From positions 6,931,001-6,995,000 of the forward strand of contig NZ_CP012382.1 of NCBI RefSeq assembly GCF_001267885.1: a DNA stretch of 64,000 nt, read 5' to 3'. The position numbers and the translations under genes are program-made. The notes under the pieces are model-generated. The model ran no database searches and was not told the DNA's origin. It saw only the letters and a list, made by a program, of their open reading frames with translations. This DNA is from Streptomyces ambofaciens ATCC 23877. GTDB lineage: Bacteria > Actinomycetota > Actinomycetes > Streptomycetales > Streptomycetaceae. Positions 37,666 to 48,288 of this stretch are shown one piece after another; the first letter of the stretch is position 1, and each line of letters opens with the position of its first letter.

Positions 37666-38817
37666 GCAAGGCCGACACCCTGGGATCGGCACCCGCGTTC
37701 GGCGCAGCCCGCGGCGCCCGGTCCTCCCGACGCAACCTCATCGACAAGACCATCGCCGGAGAGGAGTCGACCACGGCGTCCATCACGGAGCTGCCGGTCA
37801 CCCTCATCAGCGACAACCCCGGCAACCCCCGCAACCACCTGCGCAACCTCGACGAGACGGTCCAGAGCGTCCGCGAGGTCGGCCTCATCATCCCCATCGC
37901 CGTCGCCACGGTCGATGCCGACCTGCGCAGCCGTCCGGACCGCGCCGCCGACCTCGACGACGGGGCGCAGTACATCGTCGTCGACGGCCACCGGCGCCTG
38001 GAGTCCGCTCGCCGGGTCGGCCTGGCCACCATCCCCGTCCGCGTCGACAACGGGCGCGTCGCCACCGACGAGGCGCTCCTGGAGGCCGTTCGTCGCGAAC
38101 TACCACCGCGACGACATGACCGACCTGGAGGAGGCGCACGCCCTCAAGACCCTGGTCGACTACTACGGTTCCCAGACCAGGGCGGCCAAACGGCTGGGCA
38201 TCCCGCAGAACACGATCTCCAGCAAGCTGTCCCTGCTGAAGCTCACGCCCGAGCTCCAGAAGGACCTGGTGACCGGGGCGCGGAAGGTCGAACACGTACG
38301 CAACCTCGGCAAGCTGTCCCCCGAGGAGCAGAGGGCCAAGGCGGACGAACGCGCGGAGGCGGCCCGGATCAAGGCGGAGTCCCAGACGGCGCGAGAGGTC
38401 GTCGAGCGCTCAGCGGGTCCCGCCGATTATCACGGCGTGATAATCCCGGAGGCGCCCGCCGACGCGGCCATTTCACCTGTTACGGCTCCGCCGTCGGCGC
38501 CGGCCCCGACTCCCCCGCTACGGGTCGACGGCACCCGGACCGCGGCCGTCGCGCCCGGGCCGCCTCCCGAGTCCCTCCCAGAACCGCGTACCAGGGCCGC
38601 AGGCGGCGAATCCGCCACGGCGAACGCAGAGGCGGCGCAGGCGGCGAGCCAGCCCAAGCGACTCCCCTACGACGACGCCTTCTACTGCGTTCACCATCTG
38701 CACCAGAAGATGACGACCGAGACATTCGCCCAGGGCGCCCGGGTGTGGATGAACGTCCTGCGGGATCAGTACCCGGAGGAGTACAAGGCCCTGCTGGCCG
38801 AGCTGGAAGCCCGGTAG
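37662..38817 (+). pseudogene. parB: ParB-type partition protein, frameshifted
   Basis: The N-terminal half, from GTG 37662, has the ParB/Srx fold text ITELPVTLISDNPGNPRNHL and VVDGHRRLESARRVGLATIPVRV. At about 38088 homology jumps one base: EALLEA continues as FVANYHRDDMTDLEEAHALK, then the helix-turn-helix KRLGIPQNTISSKLSLLKLTP and a long Pro/Ala-rich C-terminal region ending at 38817. One inserted base (or two lost) splits the gene. With parA it forms a decayed plasmid partition cassette. Confidence 0.82.
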
Positions 38818-39011
38818 CGGATCAGCAGTCGCCCGCGGCCCTGTTCGCCCTACTCCGTGACGGCGAGCGGGGCCGTGTTCTTTTGCCTCGCAGTGACGGC
38901 GAGGTCGGTACCGGCACTACACCGAAGACCGGCGCCGGTGTCGGAGGCCGCAGTAGCATGTCGGGCCGGACCGTGTGACTCGGTCAACTCGCCTGTTTCG
39001 CAAGTGAACTG

Positions 39012-39362
39012 ATGCACCAACAGAAGGGCAACCGCGTGTACCTGAATGTCCCTTTCGAGGACGGCGAGGCCTTCGTCGTCGAGCTGTCCGACGGGCAGGG
39101 CTCCGGGATCATCCGGGCCAGCCGCGGCGACGAGCTCTTCGAGACGTCCGCCGAGACGTTCGAGTCGGGCATGGCACGGGTGCAGCGGGTGGCCGCGACC
39201 ATGCTGGAGCGGCTGGCGGATCTGCCTCGCAGCCCCGACCACGTGCGCGCGGAGTTCGGACTGCGGGTGACAGCTGAGGCCGGTCTCGTCGTGGCGAAAG
39301 GATCGGGGGAGGCCCACATCAAACTGGAACTGGAGTGGGGCCGGACCGAGGGCGGTGCGTGA
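39012..39362 (+). CDS. Trypsin-co-occurring domain 1 (Trypco1) protein
   Basis: A 116-residue protein matching the Trypco1 (CU044_2847-type) family: RVYLNVPFEDGEAFVVELSD at the start, ASRGDELFETSAETFESGM and VRAEFGLRVTAEAGLVVAKG, and a closing beta strand IKLELEW. Family proteins occur fused or next to trypsin-like proteases in bacterial conflict systems. Its stop overlaps the start of the trypsin/STAND/WD40 gene as GTGA, so both are made from one message. It may be the protease's adaptor or substrate. Confidence 0.78.
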   Translation: MHQQKGNRVYLNVPFEDGEAFVVELSDGQGSGIIRASRGDELFETSAETFESGMARVQRVAATMLERLADLPRSPDHVRAEFGLRVTAEAGLVVAKGSGEAHIKLELEWGRTEGGA

Positions 39363-42300
39363 TACCGGCGGCCGTGCCGGGCATCGCGTGGGAGCGGGGG
39401 ACGGCCCGTGTGCTGCACGAGGGCCGTCCGGTCGGGGTGGCGTTCCTGATCCCCGACCGGTTGCTGCTCACGTGCGCGCACGTCGTCGCCTCCACCGCGG
39501 GTCTTCCGGAGGATGAACCGCTGCCGGAACTCCTCCCGGTCACCCTCGACTTCCCGCTGCTGCCCGGTCGGCCCGAGGCAGCAGCCATCGTGCACTTCAG
39601 TGTGCCGGTGGCCGGCGACAGCAGCGGTGACGTCGCCGTCCTGCAGCTGACCGGTGAGCCCCCGCCGGGTGTCGTACCGCTGCGGATCGTGGAGGCGGAC
39701 GATCTGGCCGGGCACCGCTGGCGGGCCTTCGGATTCCCGAAGTACCCGGAACGGGGCGGCAGCAAGGACGCCGGCATCTGGACCCGCGGCATGGTCGAGG
39801 GCCGCGAGGGCACTGGTTGGTGGCAACTGACCTGCGACGACGATGCACCGTTTCCTCTGGCGGGCGGATTCAGCGGAGCGCCGGTGTGGGACGAGGAGTG
39901 CGGCGGTGTCATCGGCGTCGTCGTCGCCGTCGAGGGGGACCAGCGGCGCCGGACCGGCTACGCGCTGACCGTGGAGTCCCTCACCCGAGAGTGGCCCCAG
40001 CTGCGTAGGAGGCTGCTGGCGGACAGCCCGTACCGGGAGCTGTTGCCGTTCACCGAGCATGACCGCGCCGTCTTCCACGGCCGCCGGAACGAGACACAGC
40101 GGCTGGTCGAACTCCTCGACCAACAGCAGATGCCCCTCTTGCCTGTGCTCGGGCCCTCCGGCGTCGGCAAGTCCTCACTGGTCGGTGCAGGCCTGCTCGG
40201 AAGCCTCGACCACGACCGCTACGTGATCGCCCGCATCCCGCTGGGGCTGCGCCTCACCGCCGAGGAACTGCTGGCCTGGGCCCTGGCCTCGGCGGGAGAC
40301 ACGGACACCATGAGGGCCGACTGGTACGACCTGTGGTCGGCCCTGACAAGGCAGCTCACCGACGAGCAGGGCATCCGTACCGCCGTGGAGCAGACGCTGG
40401 CCCGCCACGGTGGACGGTCCCGGCTCGTGCTGGTGGCCGACCAGTTCGAGACGCTGCTCGCCGACGCGCCGAGCAGCGCCCGCCGACTGGACACCATGCT
40501 CGGGGTGCTGACGGAACGCCGCACCGACGGAAGCCGCCCCGCCCAGGCCGTGGTCGTCATCCGGATCGACTTCCTTCGGCACATCGAGCAGCTCCCCCAC
40601 CTTCGTACGGCGTGGGACGCCACGTCGATCGTGGTGCAGCCGATGATGCGGAACCAGCTGACCGAGGTGATCAGCGGTCCGCTGGCGGGCCGCGCGGGGA
40701 TCAGGTTCGCCGAGGGCCTGGTCGAGCGGATGCTGCGGGACGCCCCACCCGGGCCCGCGGCACTGCCGATGCTGGAGTACGCCCTGAGTCGATTGTGGGA
40801 GCGGCAGGAACGCGGCTGGCTGACCACCACCGCCTACCAGGAGCTCGGCGGTGTGCAGGGCGCCCTGGCGGGCGACGCGGATCAGAGGCTCTGGGCCTGG
40901 GCGGACAGGACCGAGCGACAGGCGCTGGAACGGATCTTCATCCAGCTCGTACGCCCCGGAGAGGAGCTCGACGCCGGGGAACGCGGCCCGGACACCCGCC
41001 GGGTCGCCGCCCGCACCGAGTTCTCCGAGGGGGACTGGGCGTTGATCCACCGGCTGGCCAGCACGCGGCTGGTCGTGGTGACGCGCCGCCCGACGGGCCG
41101 GGACACGGCCGAGCTCGCCCATCAGGCACTGGTGGAGACATGGCCGCGGCTGCGACGCTGGCTCGAGGAGAACCGCGCGTTCCGCAGCTGGCAGGAGGAG
41201 CTGCGCCGCTCGCTGCGGCTCTGGCAGGAGCAGGGCCGCCCACGCGAACTGACCCTCGCCCGGGAGCAGGTCGCCCGGGCCCGGCAGTGGATTGATGAAC
41301 GCGGCGACGAGGTCCCCGCCGAAGAAGCCGAGTTCGTGGCGGTCAGTGACCAGGTCCGGCAGCGCCGTGTCCGTCGGCGCCGTCTGGTCCTCGCGAGTTT
41401 CGCCGTGCTGACCGTGCTCGTTGTCGTCGCGGTGTCCCTGGCCACGCGCAGTGCCCGCGACAGCAGTGAGCAACGGGCGCTGGCCGCCAGCCGGAGCCTG
41501 ATGGAACAGAGCAGGCAGTACGCCAATGCCGACCCGGCCCTGGCGGCCCGCCTCGCCCTGGCCGCTCAGCGAGTTTCCCCCACTCCGGAGACCCGAGCCC
41601 AGCTTCTGTCCACGGTCTCCGCGCCCCTGCGGACCACGCTCACGGGACATACGACGGGGGTGAGCTCGGTCGATTTCTCACCGGACGGCAAGACCCTCGT
41701 GACCGGTGGAAGCGGCACGGCACGGCTGTGGGACATGACAGGGCGCCGGCAGCCGACTTCGCTTGGCGGCCGCAGCGGTCAGATCGACACGGCACACTTC
41801 AGCCCTGATGGCCGTACCCTCCTCACTGGCCCGGAGGTACAGCTGTGGGACGTCCACACCCGAAAGCGGACAGGAGCCTTGGCCGGCGCCGATAGACCGG
41901 CGGTCTTCAGCCCCGACGGAGACATGATCGCCACCAGCGGCCGGCGGGGCGAGGTTCTGCTCTGGGACGCTCGTACACGTCAGAGGATCGACGTGCTCCA
42001 GGTCGTCGACAGCGATGACACCGCCTTGCCCTCCCGCCTCGCATTCAGCCCGGACGGCAGGACCCTTGCCGTCACCCTGTCCAACTTCGTCTCCAGCGAG
42101 CGAGAGAAGGCAGCGGTGCAGCTCTGGGACGTACGGGAGAGGCGCCGCACCGCCATGCTGAAGGGCCATACGGGACAGGTGGCCTCGCTGGCGTTCAGCC
42201 CGGACGGCGCCACCCTGGCCACGGGGGCGAGCGACGCCACGATACGCCTGTGGGACGTGCGGCGGCACCGTTTTCTGGCCGCTCTGACCGGACACAGCAC

Positions 42301-43666
42301 CACCGTGTTCGCCCTGGCCTTCAGCCCGGACGGCCGGACCCTGGCGAGCGGAGGCCAGGACCGCTCCGCACGGCTGTGGGACGTGAGGGAGCGCACGGCC
42401 CTGGTCGTGCTGAACGGTCACACGGGATACGTGAACGCGCTCGCCTTCAGCCCTGACGGTTCTACGCTGGCCAGCGGGTCCGCGGACGCCAGGGTCCGGC
42501 TGTGGGACATGCGGGTCGGACGGCCGCGCGCCACCATCACCGGCTCGAACGGCTCGGTGTCCCAGACCGTGGTCTCGAGACCTCAAGCCGTGTACAGCCC
42601 GGACGGGAAGGTGCTGGCGGTCGGCGACAACAGCGGGACCGTGCGACTGTACGACGCCCGTACGCGGCGCACGCTGGGCCGACTGACCGGGCACCGCAGC
42701 AAGGTGTCCTCGCTACGGTTCAGCCCGGACAGCAGGTTCGTCGCTGCGAGCAGCCATGACAGCTCGTTGGTGATGCTGTGGGACGCGCGCACTCACCGTC
42801 GCCTCGCCACCCTCGACGGCCATGAGAGGCCTGTGCAGTCCGTCGCCTTCAGCCCGGATGCCCGGACCCTTGCGACCAGCAGTTTCATCGACGGAACGAC
42901 CCGTCTGTGGAGCGTGCCGACGCACCGGCAGCTGGCGTCCATCGACGCCGGGGCCGGCTGGGCACGGTTCAGCCCGGACGGCAGAACCCTCGTGACCAGC
43001 GGCTTCCAGTCTTCGTCCATGCAACTGGTCGACGTTCGTACCCACCGTCGCCTCGGTACCCTCGACGCGATCGACAAGAGCATCCACTCCGTCACCTTCA
43101 GCCCGGACGGCAACACCCTGGCCCTGGCGAGCGGGAACGGACGGTTGAGGCTGTGGGACCTGGGTCGCCGCAGCCTCACTGCGACACTCGTGGGGCACAC
43201 CGACAAGGTGCAATCGGTTTCCTTCACCCCGGACGGGACGACCCTCGTCAGCAGTGACGATGCCGGCGCGGTCATGGTGTGGGACGTGCGCACCCACCGT
43301 CGCCTCACCACCCTCACGGGCCACACTGGCGTCGTCTGGTCGGCCGTCGTCAGCCCGGACGGAAAGACTCTGGCAACGGCCGGCGACGACCGGGTCATAC
43401 GCCTCTGGGACATCGAGACCCACCGGTACTCGGCCATGTATGCCGGCCACACCGGTGTCGTGAACTCCGCCTTCTTCTCCCCGGACGGGAACACCCTCGT
43501 CACCAGCAGTTCCGATCTGACCGTACGGTTGTGGGACACCCGAGCCTTCAGTGACCGCGCCTCACTCATGGATCGGGCCTGCACCCTCGCGGGCGGGTCC
43601 ATGACCGAACAGGAATGGCACCAGTACGTCCCTGAAGGAGTTGCGTACCGCCGGACATGCCCATGA
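39359..43666 (+). CDS. Trypsin-like protease - STAND NTPase - WD40 giant protein
   Basis: A 1435-residue multidomain protein. Residues 1-200: trypsin-like protease with full triad H41 (TCAHVV), D91 (SGDVAVLQL), S172 (GGFSGAPVW). Residues 240-660: STAND-type (nSTAND1) NTPase with Walker A GPSGVGKSS (K271), Walker B-like RLVLVADQFETLLAD and LAHQALVETWPRLRRW at the end of the winged helix. A membrane helix near 675-697 (LVLASFAVLTVLVVVAVSLA) follows. Residues 760-1415 form about 14 WD40 blades (FSPDGxTLA...RLWD). STAND proteins act as ligand-triggered switches, so blades would sense a trigger and free the protease. Its partner Trypco1 is coupled upstream. Confidence 0.88.
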   Translation: MIPAAVPGIAWERGTARVLHEGRPVGVAFLIPDRLLLTCAHVVASTAGLPEDEPLPELLPVTLDFPLLPGRPEAAAIVHFSVPVAGDSSGDVAVLQLTGEPPPGVVPLRIVEADDLAGHRWRAFGFPKYPERGGSKDAGIWTRGMVEGREGTGWWQLTCDDDAPFPLAGGFSGAPVWDEECGGVIGVVVAVEGDQRRRTGYALTVESLTREWPQLRRRLLADSPYRELLPFTEHDRAVFHGRRNETQRLVELLDQQQMPLLPVLGPSGVGKSSLVGAGLLGSLDHDRYVIARIPLGLRLTAEELLAWALASAGDTDTMRADWYDLWSALTRQLTDEQGIRTAVEQTLARHGGRSRLVLVADQFETLLADAPSSARRLDTMLGVLTERRTDGSRPAQAVVVIRIDFLRHIEQLPHLRTAWDATSIVVQPMMRNQLTEVISGPLAGRAGIRFAEGLVERMLRDAPPGPAALPMLEYALSRLWERQERGWLTTTAYQELGGVQGALAGDADQRLWAWADRTERQALERIFIQLVRPGEELDAGERGPDTRRVAARTEFSEGDWALIHRLASTRLVVVTRRPTGRDTAELAHQALVETWPRLRRWLEENRAFRSWQEELRRSLRLWQEQGRPRELTLAREQVARARQWIDERGDEVPAEEAEFVAVSDQVRQRRVRRRRLVLASFAVLTVLVVVAVSLATRSARDSSEQRALAASRSLMEQSRQYANADPALAARLALAAQRVSPTPETRAQLLSTVSAPLRTTLTGHTTGVSSVDFSPDGKTLVTGGSGTARLWDMTGRRQPTSLGGRSGQIDTAHFSPDGRTLLTGPEVQLWDVHTRKRTGALAGADRPAVFSPDGDMIATSGRRGEVLLWDARTRQRIDVLQVVDSDDTALPSRLAFSPDGRTLAVTLSNFVSSEREKAAVQLWDVRERRRTAMLKGHTGQVASLAFSPDGATLATGASDATIRLWDVRRHRFLAALTGHSTTVFALAFSPDGRTLASGGQDRSARLWDVRERTALVVLNGHTGYVNALAFSPDGSTLASGSADARVRLWDMRVGRPRATITGSNGSVSQTVVSRPQAVYSPDGKVLAVGDNSGTVRLYDARTRRTLGRLTGHRSKVSSLRFSPDSRFVAASSHDSSLVMLWDARTHRRLATLDGHERPVQSVAFSPDARTLATSSFIDGTTRLWSVPTHRQLASIDAGAGWARFSPDGRTLVTSGFQSSSMQLVDVRTHRRLGTLDAIDKSIHSVTFSPDGNTLALASGNGRLRLWDLGRRSLTATLVGHTDKVQSVSFTPDGTTLVSSDDAGAVMVWDVRTHRRLTTLTGHTGVVWSAVVSPDGKTLATAGDDRVIRLWDIETHRYSAMYAGHTGVVNSAFFSPDGNTLVTSSSDLTVRLWDTRAFSDRASLMDRACTLAGGSMTEQEWHQYVPEGVAYRRTCP

Positions 43667-43717
43667 CGGTGACGGCTCGGTACCAGGGCAACCGCGCCTT
43701 CGCGACGGGCCTGTCGG

Positions 43718-46700
43718 TCATGACACACCGTGCCAGGTGTCCTGGCCGAAGGAGCCCTTGATGTCGGAGGCGATCGTGGCCGCGTTCACCATCGACCCGA
43801 GCAGGTAGACCGTGGTCTTCCGCGGGCCGCGTACGAGGAGGTGGACGGGGCTCTCGCCGGGGTGGGAGCCCATGATCCACTTGAGTTCGCCGACCATCCG
43901 CTCGTTGACGCGGTGGTAGGGGAACTCCAGCTGAACCGGTGCTGCTCCGCTGCGTTCGGCGGCTGTCACGTCGAGGACCTGGAGCTCCTGCCCGAAGATG
44001 CTGATGGCGCCGTCCCGGTCGTTGATGCGCCCTTGGACGGAGATCACGCTGTCCTCCACCAGGGCGCCCAGGACCAGCTGGTAGACGGCAGGGAAGAAGA
44101 GGATCTCGATCGTGCCGTCACGGTCGGCGAGGTTCACGATCGCCCAGGCGTTGCCCTGCTTGGTCACCTTGTTCTGGACGCTGGTGATGAGCCCGGCAAG
44201 CCGCACCGTCCCCTCGGTCCGGCCGGAGGCCAGCAGGTCGGGGATGGTGGTGTCCCGGTGGGCGGCGAGGATGTGCTCGGTGCCGTCCAGGGGGTGGGCG
44301 GACACGTACATGCCGAGCATCTCGCGCTCGGTGGAGAGGAGTTGCTTGCGCGGCCATTCGCTGTCGTCGATCCTCACGTCGAGGCCGAAGCCGGACTCGC
44401 CGTCGTCGCTGCCGCCGCCCAGCCCGGCGAAGAGGTCGTCCTGGCCCTAGGCCGCGGCCTTCTTCAGCGGTACGACCGCGTCGATGGCCGTCTCGTGCAC
44501 GGCGCACAGGCCCCTGCGGGTGTGGCCGAGCGAGTCGAAGGCGCCGGCCTTGATGAGCGATTCGACGGCCCGCTTGTTGAGCGCCGGCTGGTCGGCCTTG
44601 TCGAGGAAGTCGGCGAAGCCGGTGAACTTCCCTTTCGCCTTCCGGGCCGTGATGACCGTGTCGATGACGTTGTCGCCGACGTTGCGGACGGAGCGAAGGC
44701 CGAAGCGCACGTCGTCGCCGACGGCGGTGAACTCGGCGACGGACTCGTTGACGTCCGGAGGCAGGACGGTCACGCCGAGCTTGCGGGCGTCGGCGAGGTA
44801 GATGCCGGCCTTGTCCTTGTCGTCGCCGACGGACGTCAGCAGTGCCGCCATGTACTCGGCCGGGTAGTTGGCCTTGAGGTACGCCGTCCAGTAGGAGACG
44901 AGGCCGTAGCCCGCGGTGTGGGACTTGTTGAAGGCGTAGCCGGAGAAGGGGAGCATCACGTCCCAGATGGCCTTGATGGCCTCCTCCGAGTAGTCGTTGG
45001 CCTTCATCCCGTCGTGGAACTTCTGCCACTCGGCGGCCAGGACCTCGGGCTTCTTCTTGCCCATCGCGCGGCGCAGCATGTCGGCACCGCCGAGCGTGTA
45101 GCCGGCCAGGGACCGGGCGATGGCCATGATCTGCTCCTGGAAGATGAGCAGGTGGTGGGTCGAACCCAGGATCGGGTCGAGGACCTCCTTGAGTTCCGGG
45201 TGGATCGGTTCGGGCTCCTGCTTGCCGTTCTGCCGCAGGGCGTAGTTCGTGTGCGCGTTGGCGGCCATGGGGCCGGGCCGGTACAGGGCGAGGGCGGCCG
45301 CGATGTCCTCGAAGCGGGTCGGTTCCATCAGCTTGAGCAGCGCGCGCATGCCGCCGCCGTCGAGCTGGAACACGCCGAAGGTGTCGCCGCGGCCGAGGAG
45401 CTCGTAGGTCTTCCTGTCGTCGAGCGGGATGACGACGGTGCCGGTGCCGCCGTGCATCGGGTCGACGGTGGCGAGCTTGACGCCGCGGTTCTCGCGGATG
45501 TTCTCGATGGCGTGGTCGATGACGCCCAGGTTCCGCAGGCCCAGGAAGTCCATCTTGACCAGCCCCATGTTCTCGCAGCTGGGGTAGTCGAAGCCGGTGA
45601 TCTTCACGCCGTCGGAGGCGCGCATGTGCAGCGGGATGCGGTCGGTGAGCCGGGTCTTGGACAGGATGACGGCTGCCGCGTGCACTCTGGTGCCGCGGGT
45701 CAGGCCCTCGACGCCCTTGGCGGTGTCGATGACCTTCTTGACGTCCGGCTCGTTCTCGTACATCGTCCGGATCTCGCCGGCCTCGCCGTAGCGCGGGTGG
45801 GCGGGGTCGAAGATCCCGTCGAGCGGGATCGACTTGCCCATGATGTCCGGCGGAAGCGCCTTGGTGATGCGTTCCCTGTGGCTGAAGGGGTAGCCGAGGA
45901 TCCGCGAGGAGTCCTTGATCGCGTTCTTGGCCTTGATCTTGCCGAACGTGTTCACCATGGCGGTGTACTCGTCGCCGTACTTCTCGGTGACGTAGCGGAC
46001 CATCTTGTCGCGCTGACGGTCGTCGAAGTCGAGGTCGACGTCGGGCGGGTTGATCCGCTCGGGGTTGAGGAACCGTTCGAAGAGCAGGCCGTGCTCCAGG
46101 GGACACAGCTCGGTGATGCGGGTCGCGTAGGCGACGATGGAGCCGGTGGCCGACCCGCGGCCGGGGCCGACGGGCACGCCGTTGTCCCGGGCGTACCTGC
46201 AGATGTCGGCGACCACGAGGAAGCAGGAACTGAAGCCCATGGGGCCGATGACCGACATCTCGGTCTCGAAGCGCTCCATGACCTCGGCCGGGACCGGATC
46301 GCCGTAGCGCATGGCGAGGCCGCCCAGGACCTCCTTGCGCAGCCAGGACTCCTGGGTCTCCCCGTCGGGCACGTCGGGGAACCGCGGCATCTCGTCGACG
46401 TTGTCGAAAACCTCGTCGTACGACCCGACCCGCTCGGCGATCAGGAGCGTGTTGTCGCAGGCCGCGGGCAGCTCCGCGAACAGGGCCCGCATCTCGGCGG
46501 CGGACTTCAGGTAGTAGCCACTGCCGCTGAACCGGAACCGCTTCTCGTCGGCCTTGTTCTTACCCACGCCGATGCACAGCAGGTTGTCGTGCGCGTCGGC
46601 CTGGCTCTCGTGGACGTAGTGCGCGTCGTTGGTGGCCAGGAGCGGGATGTCCAGCTCCTTGGCCAGGCGGAGCAGGCCCTCCCGCACATCCCGCTCGATG

Positions 46701-47317
46701 GACAGGCCATGGTCCATCAGCTCCAGGAAGTAGTTCTCCTTGCCGAAGACGTCCTGGTATGCGGAGGCGACCTGCCTGGCCTCGTCGTACTGGTTCAGGC
46801 GCAGCCGCGTCTGGACGGCGCCGGACGGGCATCCGGTCGTCGCGATGACGCCCTCGGCATGCTCGGCGATCAGTTCCATGTCCATGCGGGGCTTGCCCGC
46901 CGGGAACTGCCCCGAGTACGACGCCTCGGTGGACAGGTGGAAGAGGTTTCGCAGGCCCTGTGCCCCCGTCGCCCACATGGTCATGTGAGTGAAGCGGCCA
47001 CCACCGCTGACGTCCGTCGAACCCTCGCCGTCGTCCGACATGGCGCGCTGGCCGCCGGGCCCCCAGAACTCCTGCCGCCGGTTCCGGCGCGAGGAGGGGG
47101 CCACGTACGCCTCGATCCCGATGATCGGCTTGACCGAGCCGAAGCCCTTCGCCACCTGCTGGAACTCGTAGGCCCCGAACATGTTGCCGTGGTCGCTCAT
47201 GGCCACCGCCGGCATGCCCTGGCGGTCCACTTCGGTGAACATCGGCTTCAGCTTCTGAGCGCCGTCGAGCATCGAGTATTCGGTGTGATTGTGCAGGTGA
47301 ACAAAGCTGTCGGCCAC
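43718..47317 (-). pseudogene. dnaE: Extra DNA polymerase III alpha subunit (dnaE), amber-interrupted
   Basis: A DnaE1-type replicative polymerase subunit. From GTG 47317 (GGAGG 9 bases before) it reads [15 protein letters not shown] (PHP domain), [12 protein letters not shown] and [10 protein letters not shown] (catalytic Asp residues). At codon 957 the frame meets TAG (44449-44447, plus-strand CTA at 44447), yet the next 242 codons continue in the same frame as normal DnaE text: GQDDLFAGLG, then WPRKQLLSTEREMLG, and the OB-fold/beta-binding region to a stop at 43718. The usual codon at this place begins MGQDDLF in DnaE. No other damage is seen. The 956-residue product would retain the catalytic core but lose the tail. 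A standard dnaE elsewhere is expected. Confidence 0.85.
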
Positions 47318-47535
47318 CAGGCGCGCACCTCCGAGGGCAGTCTCGTGAAGCCGCACCTTATCCCCGGGTCCAAGATCGATCCGGGCTCTCCGGCGCCTGT
47401 CCGGGCGCGTCAACTGGGTTCGGTGCGGGTGACCTTGGCCTATCGCGTGGCGAGCGGAATTCAGCTCGGCGTGTCGGGTGGGGCCTTGTCGGTGAGGGTC
47501 TTGAGGAGGCGTGATTGGTGATCGGTCATGGGCCG

Positions 47536-47640
47536 CCGAGGTGCGTGGGATCGGGATAGGCACCCGCGCAGCGGTAGGGCTGGGGGAGGCCTCGGCCGTG
47601 GGGCCGCGGGGCAGGCCGGTGGGGCCGCGGGGCAGGCCGG
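47536..47640 (-). repeat. Relic of an RHS core end, followed by a 21-bp tandem repeat
   Basis: On the minus strand [16 protein letters not shown] (47546-47602) is the same motif as in the RHS proteins (EAVPQPYRYAGAYADPT). It lies 300 bases before dnaE, cut off on both sides. Next to it, 47598-47639 holds two identical 21-bp units (GTGGGGCCGCGGGGCAGGCC...). The 660-base gap 47318-47978 otherwise contains no supported gene; its left part may carry the dnaE promoter. Confidence 0.6.
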
Positions 47641-47978
47641 CCGGTGGGTGCGCCCGCAGGGCGTCGGCCCCGGCGGTCCGCCCGGCGCGCAGCGCAGGAC
47701 CGCAGCGAGGGGGAGCGTAGCGGACCCGCGCGTCGCGCCCGGGGGGCCCGCAGGGCGCTCCCAGCCAGACGGCCCCCCGACCCACCGCGTAGCGCTCGGG
47801 GCCACCGCGTAGCTCCCCGGGCCACCACCACGCCGGAAAAGCGTCTCCTGGCCGAGGGGGGCGCCTTGAAGCTGCAGCCACTGCACGAGTAGGGCAAGGG
47901 TCGCGCAAGTACCTACCGGTTCGAATGCCGAGCGAACGGGTCCCCCTCTCGCGCCAGTGGTTCAGTGGGGCGAGCTAC

Positions 47979-48161
47979 TCACCTTCTCCTATGAAAATGC
48001 GATATGAGCAAGCCGCAGGTACCGACGCAAGCAAGTCCCAAGGCGCTCCACCAGACGGGCATGACGTCGAGAGCGTTGGGCGAGGAGATGATCAAGCACG
48101 GCACCGCAACTATGAGGCACCCTAGAAAGACACCCCTAAGGCCTTCCGGCAATGTGGTCAC
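47979..48161 (-). CDS. Small two-span membrane protein (possible immunity remnant)
   Basis: 60 residues with two hydrophobic stretches, VFLGCLIVAVPCLIISSP and WWSALGLACVGTCGLLI, and an Arg-rich end. The start would be GTG 48161 but the ribosome site AGGA is only 3 bases away, so translation is unsure. It sits between RHS pieces, next to another small membrane gene; a displaced immunity gene is plausible. Confidence 0.35.
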   Translation of the reverse strand: MTTLPEGLRGVFLGCLIVAVPCLIISSPNALDVMPVWWSALGLACVGTCGLLISHFHRRR

Positions 48162-48177
48162 CTTCCTGCGAGGACGG

Positions 48178-48204
48178 CCTGGTCTCCTCTGCCAGGAGAC
48201 CAGG
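48178..48204. terminator. Terminator between small membrane genes
   Basis: CCTGGTCTCCT (48178-48188) pairs perfectly with AGGAGACCAGG (48194-48204) around CTGCC. It closes the orphan RHS tip/immunity pair. Confidence 0.7.
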
Positions 48205-48288
48205 CTGGATATCGGTAGCTAGCCGCGCCACCCAAGTTACCCATAGGTCAAACCTTCCATTTTGCGAAACTCGACATACTCAGCCCCG

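Noticed and set aside
47526..47897. Frames on both strands between dnaE and the RHS pieces
   Set aside because: Codon use is noise from GC-rich repeats; only the short RHS core relic is recognisable.
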